Both the position numbers and the translations under genes were made by a program. A stretch of 46,751 nt of DNA from Candidatus Poribacteria bacterium (GTDB lineage Bacteria; Poribacteria; WGA-4E; WGA-3G). Location: assembly GCA_021295735.1 (NCBI GenBank), contig JAGWBU010000033.1:1-46751 (forward strand), written 5' to 3'. A model generated the notes under the pieces. The model had not been told where the DNA came from, made no database searches, and worked only from the letters and a program-made list of their open reading frames with translations. Of the stretch, positions 35,022-44,010 are shown piece by piece. Positions within the stretch are counted from its first letter, which is position 1; each line of letters opens with the position of its first letter.

Positions 35022-36434
35022 ATGAGTCTGACAGTACAGTTAAAAAACATCGGAATCATAAAACAAGCGGAATTTTCGCTGGGTGATTTAACCATTATCT
35101 GCGGTGAGAATAACACCGGCAAAACTTATACCTCTTGTGTTTTGTATAGTTTTTTACGGTCCTGGCCGGAACTTATCCATTTTTCGATCAGCGATGTACA
35201 AATTCTACATCTATTTACAGAAGGCACCCCAATAAAGGTTAAACTCCCACAGAAAACTGGTGAGCTGCTCACAACACTATGCCATAATTATACAAGTAGA
35301 TTGGATACAGTATTTGCGGCACCCGAAGGAACCTTTCAAAACAGCGAATTCTGTGTCCTGAAGAATGACATTAATATCCGCGATATAAGAGAATTGCACA
35401 GTAGAGTGGAACACCCGCAACTTTCCTATTTTGTCGTTTCAAAACACAAACAGAGCGATGAAATCGCAATCACTGTTGAAGAAAAAAAACCAGAAGTAAC
35501 GATCGATTCTGCACTTATAAAAATCACAAAGCAGATGATTGATAAGATTATTGCTGCAATTATTTTCTGGGGGGTCTTCCCAAACCCATTCATTAGTACA
35601 GCCGAACGAACGGGTATCACTACTTTTCGCAAAGAACTTGATTCTGCGTGGCACCGCCGCTTTGCTGAATTTAGATTTAGTCAATCAGACCCTAATATTG
35701 ACCCAGGTGAGCTGTTAGTCAAACCTCTTCAAAACTATCCTTCATCTATAGAAGCGAATATGGAGTGGACACGCCGTCTTGAAGAGATTGCTAAAAACAA
35801 AAGTTTCATTGCCAAAGAACATCCTGAAGTATTAGAAGACTTTTCGGATATTGTTGGTGGGGAATATGCTATTACACAAAATGATCAACTTTATTTTATC
35901 CCAAAAGACACACAGACCAAATTAACTATGGTCGAAAGTTCAAGTGTAGTGCGTTCACTTTTAGACCTAAGTTTTTTTCTCCGTTGTAGTGCTAAAAAAG
36001 GAGATGTGCTTATGATAGACGAACCGGAATTAAGCCTACACCCGGAAAACCAACGCCGCATTGCCAGACTTTTCGCACGGCTCGTAAATTTGGGCGTTAA
36101 AGTCTTCATAACCACCCACAGCGATTACATCATTAAAGAACTGAATACACTGATTATGCTTAACCATGACAAACCGCATCTAAAAGCAATTGCCAAAGCA
36201 AACGGTTATCAGGAAAATGAGTTGATTAAGGCAGAGCAGGTTAAAGTGTACGTGGCAGAAAAAGCGTTAATGCCGTTAGAAGAAGGGCAAAAGAAACGTA
36301 GGAGGGCGCACACACTTGTGTCAGCTGATATTGATCCTGAATTCGGCATTGAAGTTGGCAGTTTTGACAAGACGATTGATACAATGAATAAGATTCAGCG
36401 AGATATTGTGTGGGGAGCAAAGCAAGATAAGTGA
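35022..36434 (+). CDS. ABC/OLD-type AAA ATPase, first gene of a two-gene module
   Basis: A 470-residue ATPase of the SMC/OLD-like ABC class. Walker A is GENNTGKT (28-35), Walker B with the D-loop is VLMIDEPELSLHP, and the switch His is in TTHSDYI. There is no TOPRIM domain at the C-terminus, so it is not a full OLD nuclease. Such lone ATPases pair with an effector gene in several phage-defence systems. The next gene overlaps its stop (GTGA), giving strong coupling. A defence role is inferred. Confidence 0.8.
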   Translation: MSLTVQLKNIGIIKQAEFSLGDLTIICGENNTGKTYTSCVLYSFLRSWPELIHFSISDVQILHLFTEGTPIKVKLPQKTGELLTTLCHNYTSRLDTVFAAPEGTFQNSEFCVLKNDINIRDIRELHSRVEHPQLSYFVVSKHKQSDEIAITVEEKKPEVTIDSALIKITKQMIDKIIAAIIFWGVFPNPFISTAERTGITTFRKELDSAWHRRFAEFRFSQSDPNIDPGELLVKPLQNYPSSIEANMEWTRRLEEIAKNKSFIAKEHPEVLEDFSDIVGGEYAITQNDQLYFIPKDTQTKLTMVESSSVVRSLLDLSFFLRCSAKKGDVLMIDEPELSLHPENQRRIARLFARLVNLGVKVFITTHSDYIIKELNTLIMLNHDKPHLKAIAKANGYQENELIKAEQVKVYVAEKALMPLEEGQKKRRRAHTLVSADIDPEFGIEVGSFDKTIDTMNKIQRDIVWGAKQDK

Positions 36435-36952
36435 ATGATATTACTATATTGGAAGAAATGCTCAGTGCTGGTGCTCAAGTGCCTTTAAAACAAACGACTG
36501 GAAAACCTTCTGTTACTTTGAAAGATAAGCAAGCAAAGACCTCTGTAGAAATCACGGACCTTCCCCATGACTCAATTGTTATAAAAGCAGAAGCTTTTAA
36601 GGATCCCACCGTTTTTGAAGGCTCAAAAGGTGAACGCAGACGAGCTGACTTCGTGATCGTGTCAATTGCAGCAACGGAAAAGTGGATTATCTGTATTGAA
36701 ACCCAAGCAGGAACAGGTAAAGACCCAGATGACATAGAACAACAACTGAGAGGTGCAGAATGCTTTATTGGTTATTGTAAATGTATAGGAAAATCATTTT
36801 GGCAATCGGCAAAATTTCTTGATAGTTACCAATACCGATATGTAAGCATTGTAAATATTAACATTGATAAGCAAACTACCCGTGCCTACAAACCTAAAAG
36901 CCAGTCCGGCAAAAAGCACACGACAGTCCTGATACTTTTCAAGAAATTTTAG
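36431..36952 (+). CDS. Unknown partner of the ABC-type ATPase, possible nuclease-like fold
   Basis: A 173-residue soluble protein starting at GTG and overlapping the ATPase gene by 4 bases. The central FEGSKGERRRADFVIV ... KWIICIETQAG ... IEQQLRGAECFIGYC has the strand-D, strand-E-x-x, helix-Q pattern of PD-(D/E)XK-like proteins. The position expected for Lys is Gln (ETQ), so catalysis is doubtful. I do not recognise a named family. Likely role: effector or sensor working with the ATPase, judged only from the overlap. Confidence 0.65.
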   Translation: MNDITILEEMLSAGAQVPLKQTTGKPSVTLKDKQAKTSVEITDLPHDSIVIKAEAFKDPTVFEGSKGERRRADFVIVSIAATEKWIICIETQAGTGKDPDDIEQQLRGAECFIGYCKCIGKSFWQSAKFLDSYQYRYVSIVNINIDKQTTRAYKPKSQSGKKHTTVLILFKKF

Positions 36953-37007
36953 GGCATCAAACACTCTATTTTGATGAATTAATTTGAGTGCTGATTTTGA
37001 TGGCGTG

Positions 37008-37817
37008 TCATGTTAACTCAATAACATTCTTCTTAACAATCTCTTTCGTATGGTTATGGTCTGCCCGAGAAATCAGTTCTAATGTTTCTGGCGATAACCT
37101 TCCTCTCACTTCCTCAGAAACACGACTCTCACCGCGATGCTGTGGTCTGTAGCGTAAGGTCAGAACACAACGATATCGGTCTTTTGGCTTCCAAGGCAGC
37201 GCACCGTGCGTCAAGAGTTCAGAGATAATCACCATATCCCCTGCCTTTGGTGTGATATTAACGACCCCTTCTGGAATGTCATCGGCATCTTTGATCTTTC
37301 CATTGTTATAAAGGTGTTCGGGACGATCAAAAACGGTTTTATGTGTGCCGGGAACAACCAGTAACCCGCCATCTCCCGAATACACATCGTACAGGTAGGG
37401 AAAGACAACAAAATCATCGCAAAAGATTCGGCCGTTTCGGACCTCATAACGATTGCAGTGCCATCCAAAATCTTCTCGTGCGCAATGCAAGCGGAGTCCT
37501 TCCTCTGACTCCGACACACCTGCCCGATCCGCAATCATTGTTCCGCGAAACAGTTGTGGTTTGTTATTCGTCAACTCCTTGATGATAGGCCAAGTTGATC
37601 GATGAAGTGTGAGGGCTTCTAAGGGTTTAGCAAAGGCAAATCCGTTTGGAAGGTTTTTGGCACTGGAGTCAAATCCGGGTGGGAGTTCTTCGGTGGGCGT
37701 ATTGATATATTCATTTGCTGCTGCTTGTGCCGCTTTCAACTCTTCGGCACTCAGAACATTCTTCAGGTGGAGGTATCCTGTCACATCAAAAAGATAACGT
37801 TGTTCAGGGGTCATCAT
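37008..37817 (-). CDS. Phytanoyl-CoA dioxygenase (PhyH) family protein
   Basis: A 269-residue Fe(II)/2-oxoglutarate dioxygenase of the PhyH type. Family features are FDVTGYLHLKNVLSAEEL at the start, FGWHCNRYE in the core, GGLLVVPGTHKT, and the late HGALPWKP. AAGGAG is 9 bases before the ATG. The usual H-x-D iron pair is not cleanly recognisable by eye, since WHCNRYE has C-N where D is expected. It is the last gene of the minus-strand cluster, 6 bases after the J-domain gene. The substrate is unknown. Confidence 0.85.
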   Translation of the reverse strand: MMTPEQRYLFDVTGYLHLKNVLSAEELKAAQAAANEYINTPTEELPPGFDSSAKNLPNGFAFAKPLEALTLHRSTWPIIKELTNNKPQLFRGTMIADRAGVSESEEGLRLHCAREDFGWHCNRYEVRNGRIFCDDFVVFPYLYDVYSGDGGLLVVPGTHKTVFDRPEHLYNNGKIKDADDIPEGVVNITPKAGDMVIISELLTHGALPWKPKDRYRCVLTLRYRPQHRGESRVSEEVRGRLSPETLELISRADHNHTKEIVKKNVIELT

Positions 37818-37823
37818 AAAATC

Positions 37824-38831
37824 TTACTCCTTTTTTACACATCGAAACCCAACACTGGTAACAGCAAAAGAGGGAATATCTCTTGATCGAAATGAAACCC
37901 GTAAATATTCAGCAGGATAATACCATGTACCTCCACGAAACACGCGAGAATTTTTTATTGTCGTAAAATTGGAGAGAACCGTTTCAATACTATCACCAGC
38001 AATCGGATTGTGTCGTTCGGAGTGCTTATAATAATCTGCATCATACGCATCAAGACACCATTCACGGATATTACCTACCATATCACACAAACCATATCCG
38101 TTAGGAGGATAACTCCCAACCGGTGTCATGCGAATTGTAGCGATTTGTCCATCCCAACGTCTGCCGTAATTTGCCTTGTGTTTATCAATTGAATCTCCCC
38201 AAGGATAGGTTTTGTCTACTAATCCACCACGTGCCGCTTTTTCCCATTCGGCTTCTGTGGGCAGACGTTTTCCTGCCCATTCAGCATACGCCATCGCAGC
38301 GTACCAACTTACCGACACCACAGGGTGATTACCTTTCCCATTCGGGAAACTCTCCTCATTCCAAAGTTTCAAGTAGTTCCCATCATGATATTCTCTTGGA
38401 ATACTGTGTTTGCGCCACTGCGGGTTGTCATCAACAAATACTTTATACTGTGCATTCGGGACAGCATACCTATCCATATAAAAATCGTCAAGATAGACAG
38501 AATGTATAGGACTCTCGTCTGCCTCTCCTGTGCTGCTGCCCATCAGAAATCCCCCAGCAGGAATCAACACCATTTCGGCACCATCTTGACCAAAAACTAC
38601 ATCGTAACTCGGTTTAGGTTGGTAATTTCGGTTGTAACGTTCTCGTTGCGCGTTGTCACACAATACCTCGTAGGCTTCCGTTACCGCTCGAAATGTGGCT
38701 GCTGCCGCCTTATCATCCGGATTTTTATCAGGATGATATTTTAGTGCAAGTTGACGGTAAGCCTTCTTAATCTCATCCGTAGAAGCATCGCGGGACACAT
38801 TCAAAATTGTGTAATAATCGCGTTTTGGCAT
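37824..38831 (-). CDS. Fusion of a DnaJ J-domain with a SUMF1/formylglycine-enzyme fold
   Basis: A 335-residue protein. Residues ~4-70 are a J-domain with the Hsp70-stimulating HPD motif (H33-D35). From ~85 on is a SUMF1-type C-lectin-like fold: [64 protein letters not shown], and FRGGTWYY...VGFRCV. Active formylglycine-generating enzymes have two Cys after the GGSW stretch; here the region reads [18 protein letters not shown] with no Cys, so sulfatase activation is unlikely. It probably works as a binding module linked to DnaK. It ends 6 bases before the PhyH gene. Confidence 0.9.
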   Translation of the reverse strand: MPKRDYYTILNVSRDASTDEIKKAYRQLALKYHPDKNPDDKAAAATFRAVTEAYEVLCDNAQRERYNRNYQPKPSYDVVFGQDGAEMVLIPAGGFLMGSSTGEADESPIHSVYLDDFYMDRYAVPNAQYKVFVDDNPQWRKHSIPREYHDGNYLKLWNEESFPNGKGNHPVVSVSWYAAMAYAEWAGKRLPTEAEWEKAARGGLVDKTYPWGDSIDKHKANYGRRWDGQIATIRMTPVGSYPPNGYGLCDMVGNIREWCLDAYDADYYKHSERHNPIAGDSIETVLSNFTTIKNSRVFRGGTWYYPAEYLRVSFRSRDIPSFAVTSVGFRCVKKE

Positions 38832-38842
38832 TACCTGCTTAC

Positions 38843-39218
38843 CTAAAGATTTGATATTCCACTTAGTGAATGCCTAATGCTGATTTTAGGCAACATTACC
38901 TGTTGCATCATGGAATCAGATACCCTACCGATAACGCGTAGGATCAACTTTTGATCTTGAGTAATTAGATTTTCGCAGTACAATGGAATTAAAGTGAAGT
39001 TCTGTCTGCTGTCCTTCAACTGTTGAAACATCAATAAAATGCTGAGTAGAAGCACCAATCCTACGTTGAGAACTACTGGTGATGACAGCAAGAATTGTAT
39101 CATCAATTCGTTGATTCCACATGTCCGATTGCACAACCAGTGCCGGAAGGATTTTTCCACCTGTTTGGTCGCTATATGGAAAATCTACAAGGACAATATC
39201 ACCGCGTTGAACTTTCAT
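38843..39218 (-). pseudogene. MazF/PemK toxin, frameshifted
   Basis: From ATG 39218 (GGAG ahead) the protein begins KVQRGDIVLVDFPYSDQTGG and KILPALVVQS, the classic MazF/PemK start. The frame ends at 38925 after a scrambled tail, but the true C-terminus (CENLITQDQKLILRVIGRVS) continues in the +1 frame to 38843. The shift lies near 38975. The repaired gene would end 11 bases before the J-domain gene, matching the tight spacing of this cluster. It overlaps its antitoxin by 20 bases. Confidence 0.8.
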
Positions 39219-39477
39219 TTTCTCTCCGCGGGTCCAATTCATTGTAAACATCCATCTCTGGATCATCCCAACCGGCGCGAAGTCCGGCTTGCACAAGCAA
39301 CGAACGTCGTTCTTCAGGTGTTAGCGGACCATCATCATATAGCTTCTCTTGTATTTGATCGAATGTCTCTGCGGGTAACACAACATACTCAGCATTTGTT
39401 TCTGGATCCACAGGGCGCACAAGGTTGCCTTTGGAATCCTTAACTGCCTGTCGGAGTTCTTCAGAAATTGTAATCAT
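39199..39477 (-). CDS. Antitoxin partner of the MazF gene
   Basis: A 92-residue acidic protein directly upstream of and overlapping the MazF gene, beginning with MITISEELRQAVKDSKGN and containing AEYVVLPAETFDQIQEKL. Size, order and overlap are those of a type II antitoxin. Its start lies 4 bases after the HAD gene's stop. The C-terminus is rich in Asp and Glu, a typical toxin-wrapping tail. Confidence 0.75.
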   Translation of the reverse strand: MITISEELRQAVKDSKGNLVRPVDPETNAEYVVLPAETFDQIQEKLYDDGPLTPEERRSLLVQAGLRAGWDDPEMDVYNELDPRRENESSTR

Positions 39478-39481
39478 AATT

Positions 39482-40177
39482 TTACCTTTCCAACCCTAAA
39501 ATTGCGGGAATTTCGGTCAAGGAAGCTACTTCGTAGTCAGGTTGGGTTTTTGTGTTATTCGGCACACCATCTCGGTTGAGCCAGACCGCCTTTGCACCAA
39601 CATTTTGCGCTCCCGCAACATCGTTTTCAAGCGAGTCGCCTACATGGAGGAGCTGCGCGAGTTCACACCCTGCTTGCTGGGCAGTTATCTCAAAGATTCT
39701 TGGATCCGGCTTCTCAACCTGCACATTTTGGGAAAAAATAACAAAGGCGAAGCGATCTTCAAGTCCGCAGCGTTCCGGATAGGTATTTCCATTCGAGAGT
39801 AACCCCAACTTGAAATGCGGCGCCAAAACATCAAAAGTCGGTATCACATCAGGATATAGTTCTATATCTTCAAAACGGTGCTTCAGATATATTGCATTCA
39901 GGTGTGCAGCGAGGTCTTTATCTGGGTGTCCGACATGTTCAAGTGTTCGTTCAAACGCTCCCTGTCTGATTTTTTCAAGATTCCATATTTTGCCTTTTAC
40001 CTCTTCAGCAAATTGATTCCGAATTGCAATCATCTCGTCAACTGTAAGTTCTAAAGCACGCGGGATTGGAACTTGTCTTTGCAGCGCCGTCAATGTATGC
40101 TTGAGCGAATGACGCATCACCTTCAAAAAATTCCACAAGGTCATGTCGCCATCAAAAGAAACAACTGAAATTTGCAA
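39482..40177 (-). CDS. HAD-superfamily hydrolase
   Basis: A 231-residue haloacid-dehalogenase-type phosphatase. Motif I is VSFDGDMTLW (D9, D11), motif II GLLSNGN, motif III Lys in EKPDP, and motif IV HVGDSLENDVAGA. The start is a TTG at 40177 with AGAGGAGG 5-6 bases ahead; a longer version would overlap the upstream gene. A helical cap lies between motifs I and II. The substrate is unknown. It ends 4 bases before the antitoxin gene. Confidence 0.88.
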   Translation of the reverse strand: MQISVVSFDGDMTLWNFLKVMRHSLKHTLTALQRQVPIPRALELTVDEMIAIRNQFAEEVKGKIWNLEKIRQGAFERTLEHVGHPDKDLAAHLNAIYLKHRFEDIELYPDVIPTFDVLAPHFKLGLLSNGNTYPERCGLEDRFAFVIFSQNVQVEKPDPRIFEITAQQAGCELAQLLHVGDSLENDVAGAQNVGAKAVWLNRDGVPNNTKTQPDYEVASLTEIPAILGLER

Positions 40178-40194
40178 GAACGCCTCCTCTAAAA

Positions 40195-40581
40195 CTAAGA
40201 TGCTGGAACACCAATGGAAGCATGAATTTGCGCAAACTTCCACGACTCATCAATTTTCTCTAAAACACCCGTCATCCGCATCACAAATTCTTCTGCAGCG
40301 CCTTGCCACTTGAGTTTCCACACTTGGCATGTGTAAAACCAAGTAACATTGCCGCGTTCTTGTACATCAAGATTGATGAATGTGATGCTGAAATCCTCAG
40401 TACTTGCGACATGGTTGCGGTAATATGCCGCAATTCCTTCCTCACCTTCAACGATTTCGTCAGCATCCGTTCCTATTTTCACATAATGTGCAGCAGGAAG
40501 CATCATCGCAATAAGGGTTTCAGCATCTCTTGCCACAAGCGCGTCAAAATATGCTTTTACCGCATCATGCGCATTCGGCAT
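40195..40581 (-). CDS. SnoaL-like/NTF2-fold protein
   Basis: A 128-residue protein with the pattern of SnoaL-like or DUF4440 proteins: AVKAYFDALVARDAETLIAM, a central VEGEEGIAAYYRNH, and strands ending in KIDESWKFAQIHASI. The start at 40581 has AGGA ahead and overlaps the preceding gene's stop by 17 bases. Function is unknown; the fold often holds a small hydrophobic ligand or an enzyme site. Confidence 0.75.
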   Translation of the reverse strand: MPNAHDAVKAYFDALVARDAETLIAMMLPAAHYVKIGTDADEIVEGEEGIAAYYRNHVASTEDFSITFINLDVQERGNVTWFYTCQVWKLKWQGAAEEFVMRMTGVLEKIDESWKFAQIHASIGVPAS

Positions 40582-41155
40582 CGTGAATTCCTGTGAGCGC
40601 ATCCCACAAAGCACTACTCATCTGTTCACATGCTTGCACGACAGTTTTCTGAGAAGCCAGTGACAATTCTCCTATCCGTTTAAGCAGTTTTTCCGCTTCA
40701 TGCTCATTGTGTGAATGCGTTTCAAAATACGGTTCCACCTTTTCGGGAAGTTGATAGAACGCCTTCAAACCAGCCAGCTTTGACTTTGCTGTTTCTGGTT
40801 GCTGTGCTTCAAAAGCATAAAGTGCACCTAATGCCGTTTCGCTTTCAGAAAAAAGTTTCTCAGCCGTTTTCAACAGCGTTTTCACCTGTGGAATCTGTGC
40901 TTCAGAAACCTCAGTGTTGAGACCATTCGCGAAATCCGCCCACATATCAATGTGTTCTGTTTCTTCTTCTACCGTTTCAGGATCATTCAACGTCTCCCAA
41001 CCCTTCGGTAACGTTGAGATAAAGGCGCCATATTCACGGGCATAACATTTCAAAGCCTCAACAGGCAATTCACCTGCACTCCACGCTTGATAGAACGGAT
41101 GATCGAGTAAATTATACTCGGAAATTTTACTATCTAATGCTTGTTTGAAATCCAT
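40565..41155 (-). CDS. CADD/TenA-like heme-oxygenase-fold protein
   Basis: A 196-residue all-helical protein with the pattern of the TenA/PqqC and CADD-type di-iron family: LDHPFYQAWSAGELPVEALK and YAREYGAFISTLP, then ETEHIDMWADF, GALYAFEAQQPETAKSK and ETHSHNEHEAEKL with Glu/His ligands. In chlamydial CADD such a protein makes p-aminobenzoate from its own residues; whether this one does is not shown. It is the first gene of the minus-strand cluster. GGAG precedes the ATG at 41155. Confidence 0.75.
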   Translation of the reverse strand: MDFKQALDSKISEYNLLDHPFYQAWSAGELPVEALKCYAREYGAFISTLPKGWETLNDPETVEEETEHIDMWADFANGLNTEVSEAQIPQVKTLLKTAEKLFSESETALGALYAFEAQQPETAKSKLAGLKAFYQLPEKVEPYFETHSHNEHEAEKLLKRIGELSLASQKTVVQACEQMSSALWDALTGIHDAECA

Positions 41156-41294
41156 CAATTAACACTCCATTTCTTTTATTTTAAACTTTGGCTGTTTGTA
41201 AAACTCACGATATCGACTTACAAGTTTCCTCTTGAAAATCTGTTTTGTTAGTATAGCACATCAATGTGTTGATGTCAAGATACAGACTTTGCCG

Positions 41295-41414
41295 GGGTGT
41301 GTAAATATTTGGTTACATAGGCTTAATTTGCAATGATTACGCGGCGTTTTCCACTGTAGGGCGGGGTCCCTACAATAGGAGTTGTGCGGATTTCTACAAA
41401 AACTTTACACACCC
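41295..41414. mobile_element. MITE-like element with GGGTGTGTAAA ends, 120 bp
   Basis: Ends are GGGTGTGTAAAT (41295) and CTTTACACACCC (to 41414). Flanking 9-base direct repeats ACTTTGCCG (41286-41294) and ACTTTACCG (41415-41423), 8 of 9 alike, look like a target duplication. A TGTAGGG/CCCTACA hairpin (41355-41374) lies inside. The ends match the element at 31725. No gene is seen in the rest of the 41156-41555 gap. Confidence 0.65.
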
Positions 41415-41555
41415 ACTTTACCGCTTTACCGTTAAATTTGTAGATTGACTGCAGAGAAGTCCAGAAACCATATAACCTGTTTTTCGTTTCAATTAAAATA
41501 GAATGCTGCTACAATCTGTCATACATCCTAAAATAGTATAAGGCAAAGGAATCCC

Positions 41556-42299
41556 ATGACTGAAGAACAGAAATTTATTTTTGACCTTAAAGGATATCTA
41601 TTAATTCCAGAAGTGCTAACGACCTCAGAAGTAGATGATATTAAGTCCCAAATTGAAACCATCCGCACCAACGCTGAAGCGCTACCGCCACATGAACGGC
41701 AATTCCCAGGTGGCGCGTCCTCGTTGTTGATTGACCATCCTGTGATAATTGGTATTCTCAAGGACATTTTGGGTGAAATACGGATGGAGTCAAGCTGGTT
41801 TACCTACCGCGCTATGGGAAACGGTGGACCGCCGCCACACGGTGGTGTCCGAAATGTTAATCCCAACTTTAGTTATCAGTGCACAAATGGAAAGATATAC
41901 TCAGCCTTAACACGAGTTGTCTTTGAACTCAACGAAGTCAAGGCGGGTGAAGGTGGAACCCTCTTCCTACCCGGAAGCCACAAAGCCAACTTCCAAATTC
42001 CAGAGACACATCGTAGCACCGATTCTCCACTTTTTGAGACGTATAGTTGTCCTCCCGGTTCCGCGATTATCTTCACAGAAAACCTCTGTCATTCTGGGGA
42101 CACATGGAAAAACCCTGATCGCCCTCGAATTGCTGTCTTTAATTGCTATAATTTTGTTGGGTGTCAATTCCACAAACCGTCAGTGCCAAAACACATAATT
42201 GACGGACTACCTCCTGAGAAGCAGGCATACTTCCGAAACGTTTGGGTTTGGCGCCAAGGCGGACCTGACAACGGGAAAAATCTCCGCTACGATGGTTGA
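41556..42299 (+). CDS. Phytanoyl-CoA dioxygenase (PhyH) family protein, second copy
   Basis: A 247-residue PhyH-type dioxygenase: FDLKGYLLIPEVLTTSEVDD at the start, a core with PPHGGVRN, EGGTLFLPGSHKAN and the late HSGDTWKNPDRPR (His and Arg for iron and 2-oxoglutarate). It is distinct from the 37008 gene and on the other strand. It ends 21 bases before a small membrane gene. The substrate is unknown. Confidence 0.88.
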   Translation: MTEEQKFIFDLKGYLLIPEVLTTSEVDDIKSQIETIRTNAEALPPHERQFPGGASSLLIDHPVIIGILKDILGEIRMESSWFTYRAMGNGGPPPHGGVRNVNPNFSYQCTNGKIYSALTRVVFELNEVKAGEGGTLFLPGSHKANFQIPETHRSTDSPLFETYSCPPGSAIIFTENLCHSGDTWKNPDRPRIAVFNCYNFVGCQFHKPSVPKHIIDGLPPEKQAYFRNVWVWRQGGPDNGKNLRYDG

Positions 42300-42320
42300 T
42301 GAGGTGGGAAATAGAGACGC

Positions 42321-42650
42321 ATGGCGAAGAAAATTGAGACATCTTCAACACTGATCATCAGAACCGCCCAAACTGATGCTCGGAAAAATGTCTCAAAGTG
42401 GCGTTGCGGAATTTTAGGAATATGTCTGAGTCTTCTACCTTTTTTTAAGATTTTTGTACTCGGTATAGCAGCTGCTTTTGTTTATCTCTTAATACCGAAG
42501 ATTGACTTATCCTTACCAGAGCGAGTGCAGATATATTCCAAACATCCTGCACTTTATACTGAGCAATATCGAAAAACAGCTAAAATGTTGCGATGTTTGT
42601 ATATCATTTGTGGTTGGATTGTCGGAATATTCATTTTAAATCCAATTTAG
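42321..42650 (+). CDS. Small membrane protein of unknown function
   Basis: A 109-residue protein with about three hydrophobic segments (residues ~33-44, 45-55 and 91-106) separated by a polar loop. The N-terminal ~30 residues are Thr/Lys-rich. It sits between PhyH and the DUF202 gene with short gaps. I do not recognise it. Confidence 0.6.
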   Translation: MAKKIETSSTLIIRTAQTDARKNVSKWRCGILGICLSLLPFFKIFVLGIAAAFVYLLIPKIDLSLPERVQIYSKHPALYTEQYRKTAKMLRCLYIICGWIVGIFILNPI

Positions 42651-42662
42651 GGAAGGAGCACA

Positions 42663-42998
42663 TTGGACAGAATGTCAGAAAAAGAGACACCTTATCAGAG
42701 TATTAAAGGTCAGCTTATTTTGCGTGACCATCTTGCCGCTGACCGAACTATTCTTGCCAATGAAAGAACTTTCCTCGCCTATATCCGCACGGCTTTAACA
42801 TTATTCGTTGCCGGGTTATCTTTCGTCCATTTTAAAATCGTAAGTTCACCTTTGGCTGACGGTGCAATTGGCGGACTATTTATGTTCATCGGGACCATCA
42901 CTTTTTTTCTGGGGCTTTATAGATATAATAAAATGAAAACTCTCATACGCGAAATCAAACAGAAAGAATTAGCAGAAGGGATCAATCATGAAAATTAG
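42663..42998 (+). CDS. DUF202 membrane protein (YidH-like)
   Basis: A 111-residue inner-membrane protein of the DUF202 family: LAADRTILANERTFLAYIRT is the family hallmark, followed by two or three membrane segments. The start is TTG at 42663 (AAGGAG 4 bases ahead) or ATG at 42672. It overlaps the next gene by 11 bases. Function is unknown in this family. Confidence 0.8.
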   Translation: MDRMSEKETPYQSIKGQLILRDHLAADRTILANERTFLAYIRTALTLFVAGLSFVHFKIVSSPLADGAIGGLFMFIGTITFFLGLYRYNKMKTLIREIKQKELAEGINHEN

Positions 42999-44010
42999 AG
43001 AGGTTGTTGTAACTGGACAAAACCAAGTCGAACTACAAACCGCTGAAATGGACGATTCAAAACTCGCACCTAATGAGGTGTTGATAGATACCGAATACAC
43101 ATTTATTAGCAGCGGCACCGAATTGGCGAACTATACTGGAAAAGAACCGAAAGTTTTTCAGGAAGGCGCGTGGTGTGCTTACCCTTGGCGTTCCGGATAC
43201 GCCAATGTCGGGATTGTGCGGGATGTTGGTACAAACGTTACCCGTACGGCTCCGGGAGACCGCGTCTTTACTTATGGACGACACGCTTCAACAATTCGGT
43301 ATTCACAAGACAGGCTTATTGCGCCAGTTAGAGAAACAATAGACCCTGATGTTGTCGCTGCATCCCGGATGGCAGGTGTTGCGATGACTGCCATCATTGT
43401 CACAGAGATCGGCACTAATCCACGCGTCATTGTCTTTGGGTTAGGACTTGTCGGCAATCTTGCATCACAGATGTTTCAAATTCACGGGTGTCGCGTAATC
43501 GGTGTGGACCCTGTCCAAGCAAGGCGTAAATTAGCAGAACGGTGTGGAATCACACAGACCATCGGTGGAAATGCGGACGAAGTACAAGCACAAATTCAAG
43601 AGATCACTAACGGAGAACTTGGCAATATCACCGTTGATGCGGTTGGACATAGCAGTGTTGTGATGCAAGCGCTCCGCGCAACCGCCAGTTATGGTCAACT
43701 CGTCATCCTCGGTTCACCGCGTGTTTCTGTTACAGGTGATTTAACAGAACTTCTCTCCGATACACATCTCCGATGGATAACTATCCGCGGCGCTTTGGAA
43801 TGGTGCGTCCCGATGTATCCTGATACTGGCAGCCGCACCTCACAATATAGCAAGCAACAGACTATTTTCGACTGGATGGCACGCGGGCAGTTGCACGTTG
43901 AACCGTTAATCTCTCACCGTCTCAAACCTGAACAAATTAAGCAAGCTTACGATGGACTCCTTAATGAACCCGATATTTATACAGGAGTTGTCTTGGATTG
44001 GAATGCTTAA
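42988..44010 (+). CDS. Medium-chain dehydrogenase/reductase (zinc-ADH-like)
   Basis: A 340-residue MDR-family oxidoreductase with Rossmann motif GLGLVG (151-156) and the N-terminal GroES-like fold (SSGTELANYTG, GYANVGIVRDVG, APGDRVF). The GHE-type zinc motif of alcohol dehydrogenases is not seen, so the usual catalytic zinc site may be absent. Its ATG lies inside the DUF202 gene. The substrate is unknown. Confidence 0.85.
   Translation: MKIREVVVTGQNQVELQTAEMDDSKLAPNEVLIDTEYTFISSGTELANYTGKEPKVFQEGAWCAYPWRSGYANVGIVRDVGTNVTRTAPGDRVFTYGRHASTIRYSQDRLIAPVRETIDPDVVAASRMAGVAMTAIIVTEIGTNPRVIVFGLGLVGNLASQMFQIHGCRVIGVDPVQARRKLAERCGITQTIGGNADEVQAQIQEITNGELGNITVDAVGHSSVVMQALRATASYGQLVILGSPRVSVTGDLTELLSDTHLRWITIRGALEWCVPMYPDTGSRTSQYSKQQTIFDWMARGQLHVEPLISHRLKPEQIKQAYDGLLNEPDIYTGVVLDWNA

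Noticed and set aside
38843-39160. Separate gene encoding CENLITQDQKLILRVIGR
   Set aside because: Only its C-terminal half is protein-like and it is the displaced C-terminus of the adjacent MazF toxin.
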